This document shows positions 48,234 to 57,275 of a stretch of 64,000 nucleotides of DNA, in pieces. Position numbers and translations under genes: made by a program. This DNA is from Novosphingobium album (ex Liu et al. 2023) (lineage in GTDB: Bacteria > Pseudomonadota > Alphaproteobacteria > Sphingomonadales > Sphingomonadaceae), in assembly GCF_029076845.1 (NCBI RefSeq), contig NZ_JARESE010000044.1:62001-126000 (forward strand), given 5' to 3'. Numbering within the stretch: the first letter of the stretch is position 1; each line of letters starts with the position of its first letter. The notes under the pieces are model-generated. The model had not been told where the DNA came from. It made no database searches and was given only the letters and a program-made list of their open reading frames with translations.

Positions 48234-48272
48234 AAAGCCGGGCCGTCCGCGAGGATGGCCCGGCTTTTCTTT
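48234..48272 (+). terminator. Rho-independent terminator of rpoH
   Basis: AAAGCCGGGCCGTCC (48234-48248) pairs with GGATGGCCCGGCTTT (48253-48267), one G-T wobble, loop GCGA, then TCTTTT. Confidence 0.88.
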
Positions 48273-48313
48273 TGGCGATTATCCCGATTGCAAACCCGGC
48301 CATGCCGGCTGGC

Positions 48314-48436
48314 AAACCCTCCCCCGGCCGGGGGAGGGGAACCGCCGCGAAGCGGTGGTGGAAGGGTGTATCCACGCTGGCGGTCATACCCCTCCGTCAG
48401 CGCTGCGCGCTGCCACCTCCCCGGCAAGGGGAGGAA
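48314..48436. repeat. Dispersed intergenic repeat, copy 2
   Basis: Contains CCCTCCCCCGGCCGGGGGAG, an inverted repeat, then CCGCCGCGAAGCGGTGG and the core shared with 41883-41930. It fills most of the 350-base gap between rpoH and the DUF2946 gene. Confidence 0.7.
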
Positions 48437-48555
48437 TGGGCGAGGGCAAAGCATCCTCTCGGGGACAAGCAATACAATCGCCCTTCCTTTCGCCCCCGTC
48501 ATAAGCCGCTCCCGCCACGGGTGACGTTGCCGCCGGCGCGGGCTATGGCCCCGGC

Positions 48556-48975
48556 GTGCACGCGATTCGCCGCCTTCTGGGACGCCATCCCGCCCTCGCC
48601 GCCTGTCTGGTGGCCGGCGCGCTGCTTCTGAAGGTGCTGGTGCCGGCCGGCTTCATGCCGGTGGTGCAAAGCGGCACGGTCACGGTCGCGCTATGTTCGT
48701 CCGCGGGGGCGGGCGGGATGACTATCACGATCCCGACCCGGCCCGACAACGGCGCGCACGATGGCCAGCACGGCGGCGACCCGCAGCAGGCGACCGATCA
48801 TCCCTGCGCCTTCGCGCCGCTTTCGGGCCCCGCGCTGGCCTCGGCCGATCCGGCCCTGCTGCTCGCCGCGATCCTGTTCGTCTTCGTCGCCGCGATCTTC
48901 CGGCACCCGCTGGTCCTGCCGCGCAGCGGCGCCCAGCTTCGCCCGCCGCTGCGCGGCCCCCCGCTCACCGCCTGA
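48556..48975 (+). CDS. DUF2946-like small membrane protein
   Basis: 139 residues from GTG 48556. It has an N-terminal hydrophobic segment (about 12-34), a middle loop rich in His, Asp and Gln with one Cys (HDGQHGGDPQQATDHPCAF) and a C-terminal membrane helix (about 97-118). This arrangement, and its place just before a TonB receptor, fit DUF2946, a family often found beside copper-uptake or copper-stress genes. The His-rich loop suggests metal binding (inference). The start is uncertain. Confidence 0.65.
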   Translation: MHAIRRLLGRHPALAACLVAGALLLKVLVPAGFMPVVQSGTVTVALCSSAGAGGMTITIPTRPDNGAHDGQHGGDPQQATDHPCAFAPLSGPALASADPALLLAAILFVFVAAIFRHPLVLPRSGAQLRPPLRGPPLTA

Positions 48976-49073
48976 TCCTACCGCCACGCCGTGCGCCCCC
49001 GCGCCACGGCCCGACGCATATGCACGCCGCCCGGCTCCCGCGCGGGCGGCCGTGCCGATCAGGTGAATATCCC

Positions 49074-51401
49074 ATGTTCAGGACCATGCTCGCGCCCGGC
49101 GCGGCACCGCTTGCCCTTGCCGCCGCCCCCATTTTCACCCTCGTTTCCCCGCCCGCCCATGCCGAGAGCGCGGCTTCGGCCGACAGCGAGCGCAAGGCCG
49201 TCGACATCCTCGTCGTCGGCCAGCGCGACGCGCCGATCAGCATCGAGCCGCGCGGCCTTTCGGTCAGCCTTGGCGACGAGCAGTTTGCCGGCATCAACGC
49301 GCAGAATGTCGAGGATCTGATGAAGTACGCGCCCGACTTCTTCGTGCGCAAGCGCTACGCTGGCGATTCCAACGGCGTGCCCGGCTTTCGCGGCACCCAT
49401 TCCACCCAGAGCGCGCGCACGCTGGTGATGGTGGACGGCTTCACCGTGTCCAACTTCCTGGGCAACTCGTTCAATTTCTCGCCCAAGTGGGGCGTGGTCG
49501 GGCCGGGCGAGGTGCGCCAGTTCGATGTGGTCTACGGCCCTTACGCGGCGCGCTATTCGGGCAATTCGATGGGCGGCATCGTCAACATCACCACCCGCTC
49601 ACCCGATCGCGCCGAGGCTTTCGCCACCGTGCAGGGGCTGGCCGAGACTTACGATCAGTTCGGCACGCACGAGACCTACCGGGGCTACTCCGCCGAAGCC
49701 GGCTTCGGCCTGCGCCAGCGGGAGGGGCCCTGGTCACTGCGCCTGTCAGGCCGCCATTTCCGCAACGACGGGCAGCCGATGAGCTTCTATGGCCTGACAC
49801 CCGCGAGCGGCCCCGCGCCGGGCACGCCCGTCACCGGCGCGCTGGTCGATCCCGGACAGGCGATCGCCAATGCCCCCGGCCTTGCCGCCAGCCCCATCTT
49901 CGCCGCGCAAAGCCCGGCCGCGATCACGCAGGACCAGGCCAAGCTGCGCCTCGGCTATGACGGCGCCTCTGGCGTGATCGGTGAAGCGCTGGTGGCCTAT
50001 TGGCACAATCGCGACAGCCAGACCGCGCCCGACTGCTATTTGCGCGACACTGCCGGCCAGCGGGTGTGCGAGGGCCGCGTGACGACGCCAGGCGGCACTT
50101 ATACCGCCAGCGGCGCGAAATGGTCGCGCACCGTGCGCGACGAACTGCTGGCCGGCATCAGGCTCGCCGCCCCGCTCTCGGACACGGCGCGCGCCGAGGC
50201 GAACCTTTCGACTTACCAGATCCTGCGATCGGACGGCTTCACCTCGGCCAGCTACGCGGCGGGGCAAGCGGATGGCGCCGGCACGCTGGCGCGCCAGGGG
50301 CCGACCGCGTGGTATACCGGCGAGATCATGCTCGCGGCCGATCTTCCCGGCGTGGCGCTGTCGGCGGGCGGCAGCGCCAATCTCTACCGCACCGACCTCA
50401 TCAACTACACGCTCGCCAACTGGCGCCGCGATGCCGGCAAGGCCTTCGCCTCGCGCACCTATGGCAAGACGCGCGATCTGGCGGTCTGGGCCGAGGCGCG
50501 CGTACCGCTCGATCCGGTCACGCTGACGCTGGGCGCCCGCTTCGAGGACTGGCGCGCCTTCGACGGCGGCATCGGCCGGATCGGCACGGGCGGCCGGCCG
50601 GTCCAGGCCCGCTATGCGACGCGGCGCGCCACCGCTTTCCAGCCCAAGCTCTCCGCCGAATGGGCGATCGCGCCCGCGACCCTGCTTCAGCTCAGCCTTG
50701 CCAAAGCGACGCGCTTTCCCACCGTGGGCGAGCTTTATCAGGGCAGCCTCAATGGCGATGGCAGCTTCAATCCCGACAGCTTCGACCCGAACCTGAAGCC
50801 CGAACGATCGACCGATGCCAACCTGCTGCTGGCGCGCGATTTCGGCCCGGTGAAGCTCACCGGATCGGCCTTCTGGCAACGCGTGCGCAACACGATCTTC
50901 GCCTTCACCGGATTCAACCAGAACGGCGTGACCACTGCCAGCTTCAAGAACATCGACGTCACGCGGCAATATGGCATCGAGCTGATCGCCGAAGCCCGTG
51001 ACCTGGGCCTGCCCGGCCTTGACCTTGACGCCAACGCCGCCTGGATCGATTCGATCACCGTGCGCAACGCCAGCGCGCCGGCGGCGCAAGGCGTGCAGTT
51101 CCCGCGCATTCCGCGCTGGCGCCTCAATGCGAACTTGCGGTATCGCGTGAGCGAGCCCGTGCTCGTCGCGATCGGGATGCGCTATGCCAGCCGCCCGAAC
51201 ACCGACCTGTTCGGGCTGCAGCGCGGCGACACGTTCGGCTATACCTCGGAACTGTTCGCGCTCGATGCCAAGGTGAACTGGGCCGTGACCGACCGGCTGC
51301 GCCTGAGCGCGGGAGTGGATAACATCACCAACAATCGCGCCTGGGTCTATCACCCCTATCCGCAGCGCAGCTTCCTGCTCGAAGCGGGGTGGAGGCTGTG
51401 A
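49074..51401 (+). CDS. TonB-dependent receptor of a probable metal-uptake locus
   Basis: 775 residues from ATG 49074 with AGGTGA upstream. Signal peptide ends at about PAHA|ES (residue 30). The TonB box region ILVVGQRD is followed by the plug (LVMVDGFTVSNFLGN, VVYGPYAARYSGNSMGGIVNITTRSP) and a 22-strand barrel with TRFPTVGELYQG and a C-terminal EAGWRL. The short plug opening and size resemble siderophore/metal receptors. Neighbours (DUF2946 before, PepSY protein overlapping after) point to copper or iron uptake. Confidence 0.9.
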   Translation: MFRTMLAPGAAPLALAAAPIFTLVSPPAHAESAASADSERKAVDILVVGQRDAPISIEPRGLSVSLGDEQFAGINAQNVEDLMKYAPDFFVRKRYAGDSNGVPGFRGTHSTQSARTLVMVDGFTVSNFLGNSFNFSPKWGVVGPGEVRQFDVVYGPYAARYSGNSMGGIVNITTRSPDRAEAFATVQGLAETYDQFGTHETYRGYSAEAGFGLRQREGPWSLRLSGRHFRNDGQPMSFYGLTPASGPAPGTPVTGALVDPGQAIANAPGLAASPIFAAQSPAAITQDQAKLRLGYDGASGVIGEALVAYWHNRDSQTAPDCYLRDTAGQRVCEGRVTTPGGTYTASGAKWSRTVRDELLAGIRLAAPLSDTARAEANLSTYQILRSDGFTSASYAAGQADGAGTLARQGPTAWYTGEIMLAADLPGVALSAGGSANLYRTDLINYTLANWRRDAGKAFASRTYGKTRDLAVWAEARVPLDPVTLTLGARFEDWRAFDGGIGRIGTGGRPVQARYATRRATAFQPKLSAEWAIAPATLLQLSLAKATRFPTVGELYQGSLNGDGSFNPDSFDPNLKPERSTDANLLLARDFGPVKLTGSAFWQRVRNTIFAFTGFNQNGVTTASFKNIDVTRQYGIELIAEARDLGLPGLDLDANAAWIDSITVRNASAPAAQGVQFPRIPRWRLNANLRYRVSEPVLVAIGMRYASRPNTDLFGLQRGDTFGYTSELFALDAKVNWAVTDRLRLSAGVDNITNNRAWVYHPYPQRSFLLEAGWRL

Positions 51402-52801
51402 GCGGCGCGGCAAGCGCGGTGGGGCCGCGCCGCGAAAGTTGGTATCGCGCGGTGTGGCGCTGGCATTTCTATGCCGGGCTGGTCTGCGTGCCGTTCGTCC
51501 TGTGGCTCTCGGTCACGGGCGGGCTCTATCTGTTCAAGCCGCAGGTCGAGAGCCTGCTTTACGCGCCCTATCGCGGCGTGGCGGCACCGGGCACGGCGAT
51601 GCTGCCCCCCGAAACGATCGCCGCACGCGCGGTCGCCGCCGTGCCGGGATCGGTGCTGCACAAATACGTGCTGCCCGAAGCGCCCGGCGACGCGGTGCAA
51701 GTGCTGGTCGGCAAGGGCGCGAGGGAGGTGCGTGTCTGGATCCACCCGCGAACCGGCGCGGTGCTGCACCAGGTGCCCGAGGAAGACCGGCTGATGCGCG
51801 TCGTCTTCCGCCTGCATGGCGAGCTGCTGGCGGGTGACAAGGGCTCGGCGGTGGTCGAGGCGGCGGCCTGCTGGACGATCGTGATGCTGCTGACCGGGCT
51901 GTTCCTGTGGTGGCCGCGCCAGACGGGCGGCAGGCTGGGCGGCGTGCTCTGGCCGCGCCTGACCGGCGGGCGGCGCCTGTTCTGGCGCGATCTGCACGCC
52001 GTGACCGGGCTGTGGGTGACGCTGGGCGCGCTGTTCCTGATCGCCTCGGGCCTGCCCTGGGCGAAAAGCTGGGGCGATTACCTGCGGCACGTGCGCGTGG
52101 TGACAGGCGCCGTCGCCGGCCGGCAGGACTGGTCCGCCGGTTCCGCCGCCGACGCGCGCGAGCGGGCCCGGGCCGATGCCGGAATGCGCGCGATGATGGC
52201 GGACCATGCCGAGCATGGCGGCATGGCGATGGCGCACGAGAGGCCCGCCCCGGCCGCGCTCGATGCGGTGGTGAGCCGCGCCACGGCGCTGCGCTTTGCC
52301 GCCCCGGTCGAGGTCAGCCCGCCCACGGGCCCGGGCGCGCCATGGCAGGTGCGCAGCCAGGCCGAGAACCGCCCGCTGCGCGACAGTGCCGAGATCGCCG
52401 CCGATGGCACGCTGATCGGCATCGAGCGCTTCGGCCAGCGCCACTGGATCGACCGCGCGGTGGGCTATGGCGTGGCGATCCACGAAGGCGCCTGGTGGGG
52501 CCTGGCCAACCAGCTCGTCAATCTTGCCGTGCTGCTGGGGCTCGTCACGCTGTGCGTGTCGAGCATGGTGCTGTGGTGGCGCCGCCGGCCACAGGGGATG
52601 CTGGGCGCCCCATCCGCGCTGGCACCCTTGCGGCATAGCCGGGCATTGGTCGGGCTGGTGCTGCTGCTGGCGCTGGCGATGCCGCTGTTCGGGGTGACGC
52701 TGGCCATCGCGGTGCTGGCCGAAGCGCTGGGCTCGCGGCTCGCGCCACCGCTGGCGCGCTGGATGGGCTGGCGCCCTCCGCGCGTTTCCCCGCTGGCGTG
52801 A
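51398..52801 (+). CDS. PepSY-domain membrane protein (PepSY_TM family)
   Basis: 467 residues from GTG 51398, overlapping the receptor stop (GTGA); GTG 51389 is possible. The opening WRWHFYAGLVCVPFVLWLSVTGGLYLF is in the PepSY_TM pattern, with His at 23 in the first helix; further helices lie at about 150-170, 205-222, 380-398 and 425-450. A periplasmic loop at about 263-282 is rich in Met and His (MRAMMADHAEHGGMAMAHE). Such proteins accompany TonB receptors and may act as haem-containing ferric or cupric reductases. The Met/His loop favours copper, as inference. Confidence 0.85.
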   Translation: MSGAASAVGPRRESWYRAVWRWHFYAGLVCVPFVLWLSVTGGLYLFKPQVESLLYAPYRGVAAPGTAMLPPETIAARAVAAVPGSVLHKYVLPEAPGDAVQVLVGKGAREVRVWIHPRTGAVLHQVPEEDRLMRVVFRLHGELLAGDKGSAVVEAAACWTIVMLLTGLFLWWPRQTGGRLGGVLWPRLTGGRRLFWRDLHAVTGLWVTLGALFLIASGLPWAKSWGDYLRHVRVVTGAVAGRQDWSAGSAADARERARADAGMRAMMADHAEHGGMAMAHERPAPAALDAVVSRATALRFAAPVEVSPPTGPGAPWQVRSQAENRPLRDSAEIAADGTLIGIERFGQRHWIDRAVGYGVAIHEGAWWGLANQLVNLAVLLGLVTLCVSSMVLWWRRRPQGMLGAPSALAPLRHSRALVGLVLLLALAMPLFGVTLAIAVLAEALGSRLAPPLARWMGWRPPRVSPLA

Positions 52802-52850
52802 GGCCATCGCCTTCGACTAGAAACGGGATCGGTCCAACGGCGGGGGCGAA

Positions 52851-53525
52851 ATGCGATTCATGCGATGGGTGGTGAAAGGGATTGTCTGGTTCGTGGCGAT
52901 CAGCGTGGGGCTGACGCTGCTCTACCGCTTCGTCCCGCCGCCACTGACCCTGACGATGCTGCTGGACGCCAACGGCATCACCAAGGACTGGACGCCGCTT
53001 TCGCGGATAGACCGGAACATGGTTTCGGCCGCGATCGCCGCCGAGGATGGCAAGTTCTGCAGCCACAACGGCTTTGACCAGGAAGCGATCGAGCAGGCGC
53101 TGGAACGCAACGCGCGCGGCGGCCGCCTGCGCGGCGGATCGACCATCAGCCAGCAGACCGCCAAGAACGTGTTCCTCTGGCAAGGCGAAGGCTGGACCCG
53201 CTATCTGCGCAAGGGGCTGGAAGTGTGGTTCACCTTCCTGATCGAAACGCTGTGGGACAAGCGGCGGATCATGGAAGTCTACCTCAACGTCGCCGAAACC
53301 GGCATCGGCACCTACGGCGTCGAGGCCGGGGCACAGCGCTATTTCGACAAGTCGGCGGCGAAGCTTTCGCGGACCGAGGCCGCGCGCATGGCCGCCGCCC
53401 TGCCCAGCCCCAAGAAGCGCGGCGTCAGCAACCCGCGCGGCTTCACGCGCCGCTATGGCAACACCATCGCCGCGCGCATCGGCGCGGTGCGGCGTGATGG
53501 GCTGGACGCCTGCATCTATGATTGA
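52851..53525 (+). CDS. mtgA: Monofunctional biosynthetic peptidoglycan transglycosylase
   Basis: 224 residues. One N-terminal membrane helix (about 8-26) and a GT51 domain with the catalytic Glu65 in AAEDGKFCSHNGFD and GGSTISQQTAKN (95-106), then KRRIMEVYLNVAETG. Length and absence of a transpeptidase domain fit MtgA, which polymerises lipid II into glycan strands. It starts 49 bases after the PepSY gene, on the same strand but functionally unrelated. Confidence 0.96.
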   Translation: MRFMRWVVKGIVWFVAISVGLTLLYRFVPPPLTLTMLLDANGITKDWTPLSRIDRNMVSAAIAAEDGKFCSHNGFDQEAIEQALERNARGGRLRGGSTISQQTAKNVFLWQGEGWTRYLRKGLEVWFTFLIETLWDKRRIMEVYLNVAETGIGTYGVEAGAQRYFDKSAAKLSRTEAARMAAALPSPKKRGVSNPRGFTRRYGNTIAARIGAVRRDGLDACIYD

Positions 53526-53573
53526 AAGGCCGCCCGCCTGATAACATGACGGTGCCGGCTGCCCGGATGGGGT

Positions 53574-54182
53574 TCAGCGCGCGGAGAGCCCCGGATTGTG
53601 ATCGCTGAGCGGGGTACGCAGCGTATTCTGGACAAAGGCGGTCATGTGATAATGGCCGACGATCAGCAGCAGCTCGATCAGCTGGCGCGCATCGAACCGG
53701 GCGGAAAGCCGTGCCCAGTTCGCTTCGCCCACCATCGCGCGCGCGTGCAGTTCCTCGGCCGCGAGCAGCACGGCCCGGTCCTCCTCGTTCCAGCCCTCGG
53801 CGGCCGAGCCCAGCGTCACCCGCTCGATCTCCTCGGAGGTAAGCCCCGCGTCCTTGGCCGCGCGCACATGCTCGCCCCACTGGTAAGGCGCGCCGCATAG
53901 CCAGCCGGTGCGCAGGATCGCCAACTCGCGCGTGCGCGGCGGCAGCGCGCTGGAGGCGGTGGCGGCCACGCCCAGGCTCATGAACCCGGCGAAGAAATCC
54001 GGGCTGTGCGCCAGCACGCCGAAGAACTGTGACAGCGGAATGCCCTCCGGGTAGCCATAGATGATCCGCAAGGTCTCGATCGCGTCGCGATGCCGGTCAT
54101 CAAGCCGGTCCTCGCCCAGCGGCTCCACGCGCGGCGGCGCGCCCACGATCTCGGCCATGCGCGCGTGCGTATCCTCGGCCAT
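53574..54182 (-). CDS. Carboxymuconolactone decarboxylase/AhpD-like protein
   Basis: 202 residues from ATG 54182 with GAGGGAGAAGG upstream. The conserved core is ELAILRTGWLCGAPYQWGEHVRAAKDAGL, with Cys96 and His105 in the C-x8-H spacing of this family; only one Cys is present, so it lacks the AhpD CxxC. Members include decarboxylases and peroxidase helpers. This longer form (about 200 residues) is common in aromatic- and steroid-degrading actinobacteria and sphingomonads, with no assigned reaction. It stands alone after a terminator. Confidence 0.82.
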   Translation of the reverse strand: MAEDTHARMAEIVGAPPRVEPLGEDRLDDRHRDAIETLRIIYGYPEGIPLSQFFGVLAHSPDFFAGFMSLGVAATASSALPPRTRELAILRTGWLCGAPYQWGEHVRAAKDAGLTSEEIERVTLGSAAEGWNEEDRAVLLAAEELHARAMVGEANWARLSARFDARQLIELLLIVGHYHMTAFVQNTLRTPLSDHNPGLSAR

Positions 54183-54319
54183 CGCCGCCTTCTCCCTCTG
54201 GTTCGCGCCCCTGCGGCGTTGTCCCGGGGCCAAGCCTATGGGCGGGCGGGCTGGCACCGCAAGGGATTTCCCGCGAGAATCCGCTCCCGCGTTGCCCGCG
54301 CGCGAACCGCGCGCAAGCG

Positions 54320-54351
54320 AAAGGGGGAGGAAGCCCGCGCTTCCTCCCCCT
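54320..54351 (-). terminator. Terminator hairpin after the TonB receptor
   Basis: GGGGGAGGAAGC (54323-54334) pairs with GCTTCCTCCCCC (54339-54350) around CCGC. On the minus strand it is followed by TTTCGC; a stronger T run is on the other strand. Confidence 0.7.
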
Positions 54352-54378
54352 CGCATTTTTTCAACCCTGAAGGATCGA

Positions 54379-56913
54379 TCAGAAGCCGAAGCTGATCGAA
54401 CCGATGAACGTGCGCGGCGCGCCGATCTGGGCGTTCGGGACGCTGCTGGTCGAAGTGCCGGCACCGTCGAAACCGCCGACATAGAGCTTGTCGAACACGT
54501 TGATGACGTTGAGCTGCAAGAACGTCTTGTCGCCAAGGCCGATGAAGTCAAGCTTCACGCGCGCGTCGAGATCGACCAGCGTATAGGCCGGCGTACGCTT
54601 GCCATAGACCTGCACGCCGCTGGCGACGATCGGCAGGTTCTGGTCGTTCACATAGCGCGGGCCGGTGCGCTTGGCCTGGACCCCCAGTTCGACCGGACCA
54701 AGCTCGCCGTTGACGCGCACGCCCAGGGTGTAGACCGGAGCGCCCGCTTCGCGCTTGCCCTTGGTGGCGGCGAGGATCGCGTTGCCCTGCCCGTCCTTGC
54801 CGATCTCGATATCTTCCTTGATCTTCGACTTGAGGTACGAACCGAAAGCGTAGATCGAAAGCTGCGGGATCGGGCGGACGGCGACGCTGCCGTCGATGCC
54901 GTACTTATCGACGCGACCCAGGTTGCGGTAGATCGTGACGTCGAGGTCACGGTCATACGACGAGGCGAGACGATTGTGGTAGATCGTCCACCAGCCGGAA
55001 AGCTGGGCCTGGACGATGCCGGTCGAATAGCGCAGGCCGAAGTCGAAGTTGTCGGTGGTTTCCGGCCCCGGGCTGGCCGACGGATCGTCCAGCGGGAACC
55101 AGAACGACTGGTAGAGGTTGTCGGTGCCGGGCACCTGGATGCCCTTCGAGTAGTTCACGAACAGGCCCGTCGTATCGGTCACGTCATAGACGAAACCGGC
55201 GCTCGGCAGGATCTTGTTGTAATCGAACACACGGTTCTGCGGCGCCTTGTAGGTCGGGTTGGCCGTGGCGTAGACCGTCTGCGAGGCGGTATCCTCGGTA
55301 AAGCAGTCGACGAAGCCCGAATTCGAGGTGGCAAGGCAGTTGTTCGTCAGGTTGCGGCGGAAGAACGGTGCGCGCAGGCCGATATTGACGTGCAGCGTGT
55401 CGTTCATCAGGTCGCCGCTGTATTCGCCCGAGACCTGGTGCAGGATCGCGTAGGACAGGCGGTCACGCTTCTGCAGGACATTGCCGTTGACGTCGACCAG
55501 CGGATTGTCGACCGGGAACGGACTTGCGCCGAAGCCGTTCGGCTGCAGCAGGCCGGTTTCGCCCGTCTGCTTGTGCCGGCCGCGATCGTACGAATAGGCG
55601 ATACGGACGCGGTTGTGTTCGTCCAGATCGTAACGCAGCGAAGCGATCACGCCGATGCGGTAGGTCTGCGTCTGGCTGGGCGCGAGAATGCGGACCTGAT
55701 CGAGCTTGTCACCGTCACCGTTGAGGTCGACGCCGTTGAAGTAGGGCGAACCGCCGATGTAGCCGGCGATCGGCGTGGTGATCGCGCCGCGCGTGGCATT
55801 GGCCGTCTGGGTGTAGCCGTATTCCTGCGCCACGACCGAGCCGCCGCCGTTGGCCTTCACGTACTGGAAGCTCGGATCGACGGTCAGCGTCAGCTTGTCG
55901 GACAAGGTGAACTTCGAATTGACGCGGATATTGCCCGTGTCCGACGGGTTGTAGCGATATTCGAAGTCCGAGCCGCAGCCGCTGGCCGCATCCTTCACGC
56001 CCGAGACGCCGGCCGGGATCTGGCAGCGCGCGACCTTGTAGAAACGCTCGTCCTTGGTCATCGGGAAGCGGTTCGACGACGCGCCGCCGACGACGCGGCT
56101 GGGATCAAGGCGCAGCGGCACCGAGCCGAAGAAGTTGTTGCGGTTCTTGTTGAAGTGGCCGGCGATCGAGATGAAATCGCCGTTATCGCCAATCGGCTGA
56201 TAGATCTTGGCGTTGTACTGCTGCTTGTCGATCTTGCCGATGCCGCCGTAGATCGTATCGTTGTCCGCCTTGCTGGCGGCAAAGAAGGCTCGCGTGCCCC
56301 AGGGCGTGAACACGCCGGTATCAAGCTCGCCGAACATGCGGAAATAGTTGAAGTCACCGACCGAGCCGAGCAGGCGCGCGCCGAATTCCTCGCTGGGATT
56401 GCGCGTGCGGTAGTTGACGGTCGAACCCGTGGCCGCGGCCGTCGGCGAGTCGACGTCGGTAGTGCCGAGGTTGACGTTCACCTGCTCGATCAGCTCGGGA
56501 TCGAGCTGCTGGTTGGTGTAGAGCGCGTAGTTGCCGGTGTCGTTCAGCGGAACGCCGTCGAACGTCTGCGAGATGCGGCCGTCATCGAAACCGCGGATGG
56601 TCAGCGTGCCGCCAGCCGAACCGAACGGATCGTTGTTCTGGAAGCTGACGCCCGGAACCAGGTTGATGATGTCGTTGATCGTCTGGCCTGGGGCCTGCGA
56701 CGAGATCACTTCCTGCGTCAGGACCTGCTTGGCCTTGGGCGTATCGGGCAGCCGGACGCCCGCGACATCGCGCGAGACCACGCCGGTGACGACGATTTCC
56801 GAGTTCTCGAAGTCGACCGAGCCGGTCGATTGCGCGAAAACCGGCGCGGAAAGAAATGCGATGCCGACCGCGAGCGTGCTGGTCGCAGTTGTCAGAACCG
56901 ATTGCAATTTCAT
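54379..56913 (-). CDS. TonB-dependent receptor, possibly iron-regulated
   Basis: 844 residues from ATG 56913 with AGGGGG upstream. Signal peptide ends VFA|Q (after residue 27). TonB box-like SEIVVTGVV, plug with TLTIRGFDDGRISQTFDGVPLNDTG and STVNYRTRNP, barrel ending IGSISFGF. The DIVNLVPGVSFQ-type opening is shared with receptors for thiamine, siderophore or metal ligands in sphingomonads; no substrate can be named. A Fur-box-like sequence lies in the upstream divergent region (57085-57103), which fits iron control. Confidence 0.92.
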   Translation of the reverse strand: MKLQSVLTTATSTLAVGIAFLSAPVFAQSTGSVDFENSEIVVTGVVSRDVAGVRLPDTPKAKQVLTQEVISSQAPGQTINDIINLVPGVSFQNNDPFGSAGGTLTIRGFDDGRISQTFDGVPLNDTGNYALYTNQQLDPELIEQVNVNLGTTDVDSPTAAATGSTVNYRTRNPSEEFGARLLGSVGDFNYFRMFGELDTGVFTPWGTRAFFAASKADNDTIYGGIGKIDKQQYNAKIYQPIGDNGDFISIAGHFNKNRNNFFGSVPLRLDPSRVVGGASSNRFPMTKDERFYKVARCQIPAGVSGVKDAASGCGSDFEYRYNPSDTGNIRVNSKFTLSDKLTLTVDPSFQYVKANGGGSVVAQEYGYTQTANATRGAITTPIAGYIGGSPYFNGVDLNGDGDKLDQVRILAPSQTQTYRIGVIASLRYDLDEHNRVRIAYSYDRGRHKQTGETGLLQPNGFGASPFPVDNPLVDVNGNVLQKRDRLSYAILHQVSGEYSGDLMNDTLHVNIGLRAPFFRRNLTNNCLATSNSGFVDCFTEDTASQTVYATANPTYKAPQNRVFDYNKILPSAGFVYDVTDTTGLFVNYSKGIQVPGTDNLYQSFWFPLDDPSASPGPETTDNFDFGLRYSTGIVQAQLSGWWTIYHNRLASSYDRDLDVTIYRNLGRVDKYGIDGSVAVRPIPQLSIYAFGSYLKSKIKEDIEIGKDGQGNAILAATKGKREAGAPVYTLGVRVNGELGPVELGVQAKRTGPRYVNDQNLPIVASGVQVYGKRTPAYTLVDLDARVKLDFIGLGDKTFLQLNVINVFDKLYVGGFDGAGTSTSSVPNAQIGAPRTFIGSISFGF

Positions 56914-57084
56914 GGTTTGGCCCCCTGGGTTGTGCCGAACATGGTTGTTGTGGTGCGAAAGGATATCCCGCCGCAAGCTTTGCTGCAGCCGCTAAGAGCA
57001 GCGCCTTATGACAATATCCTGACAGTCGGGACTCGAATCAAAACCCTGCGATGCGGTTTTTTTGCCGCGCTCCCGCCAAAACGT

Positions 57085-57103
57085 GATACTGATCGATATT
57101 ATC
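57085..57103. promoter_or_regulatory. Putative Fur-box-like operator
   Basis: GATACTGATCGATATTATC matches 14 of 19 positions of the classical Fur consensus GATAATGATAATCATTATC. An outer inverted repeat, ATACTGAT (57086-57093) and ATCAGTAT (57111-57118), extends it. It lies in the AT-rich middle of the region between the TonB receptor and the CDF gene. Confidence 0.45.
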
Positions 57104-57194
57104 ATTTTTTATCAGTATGATGTATCGGAAAAAGCGCAAATTATGTGCGGCAAAAATGTCACGACAACGGATCATTTCCCCGCCGGGCGCCAAA

Positions 57195-57223
57195 TTGTGG
57201 ATGCATGGACTTCAGACTGTAAT
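57195..57223 (+). promoter_or_regulatory. Candidate sigma70-type promoter of the CDF gene
   Basis: TTGTGG (57195-57200), 17-base spacer, TGTAAT (57218-57223), about 53 bases before the ATG at 57276. Confidence 0.45.
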
Positions 57224-57275
57224 GTTACCATGTAGCTTGCTACCCGGCTCCCGCATGTGCGAACGGCTGCTTTCC

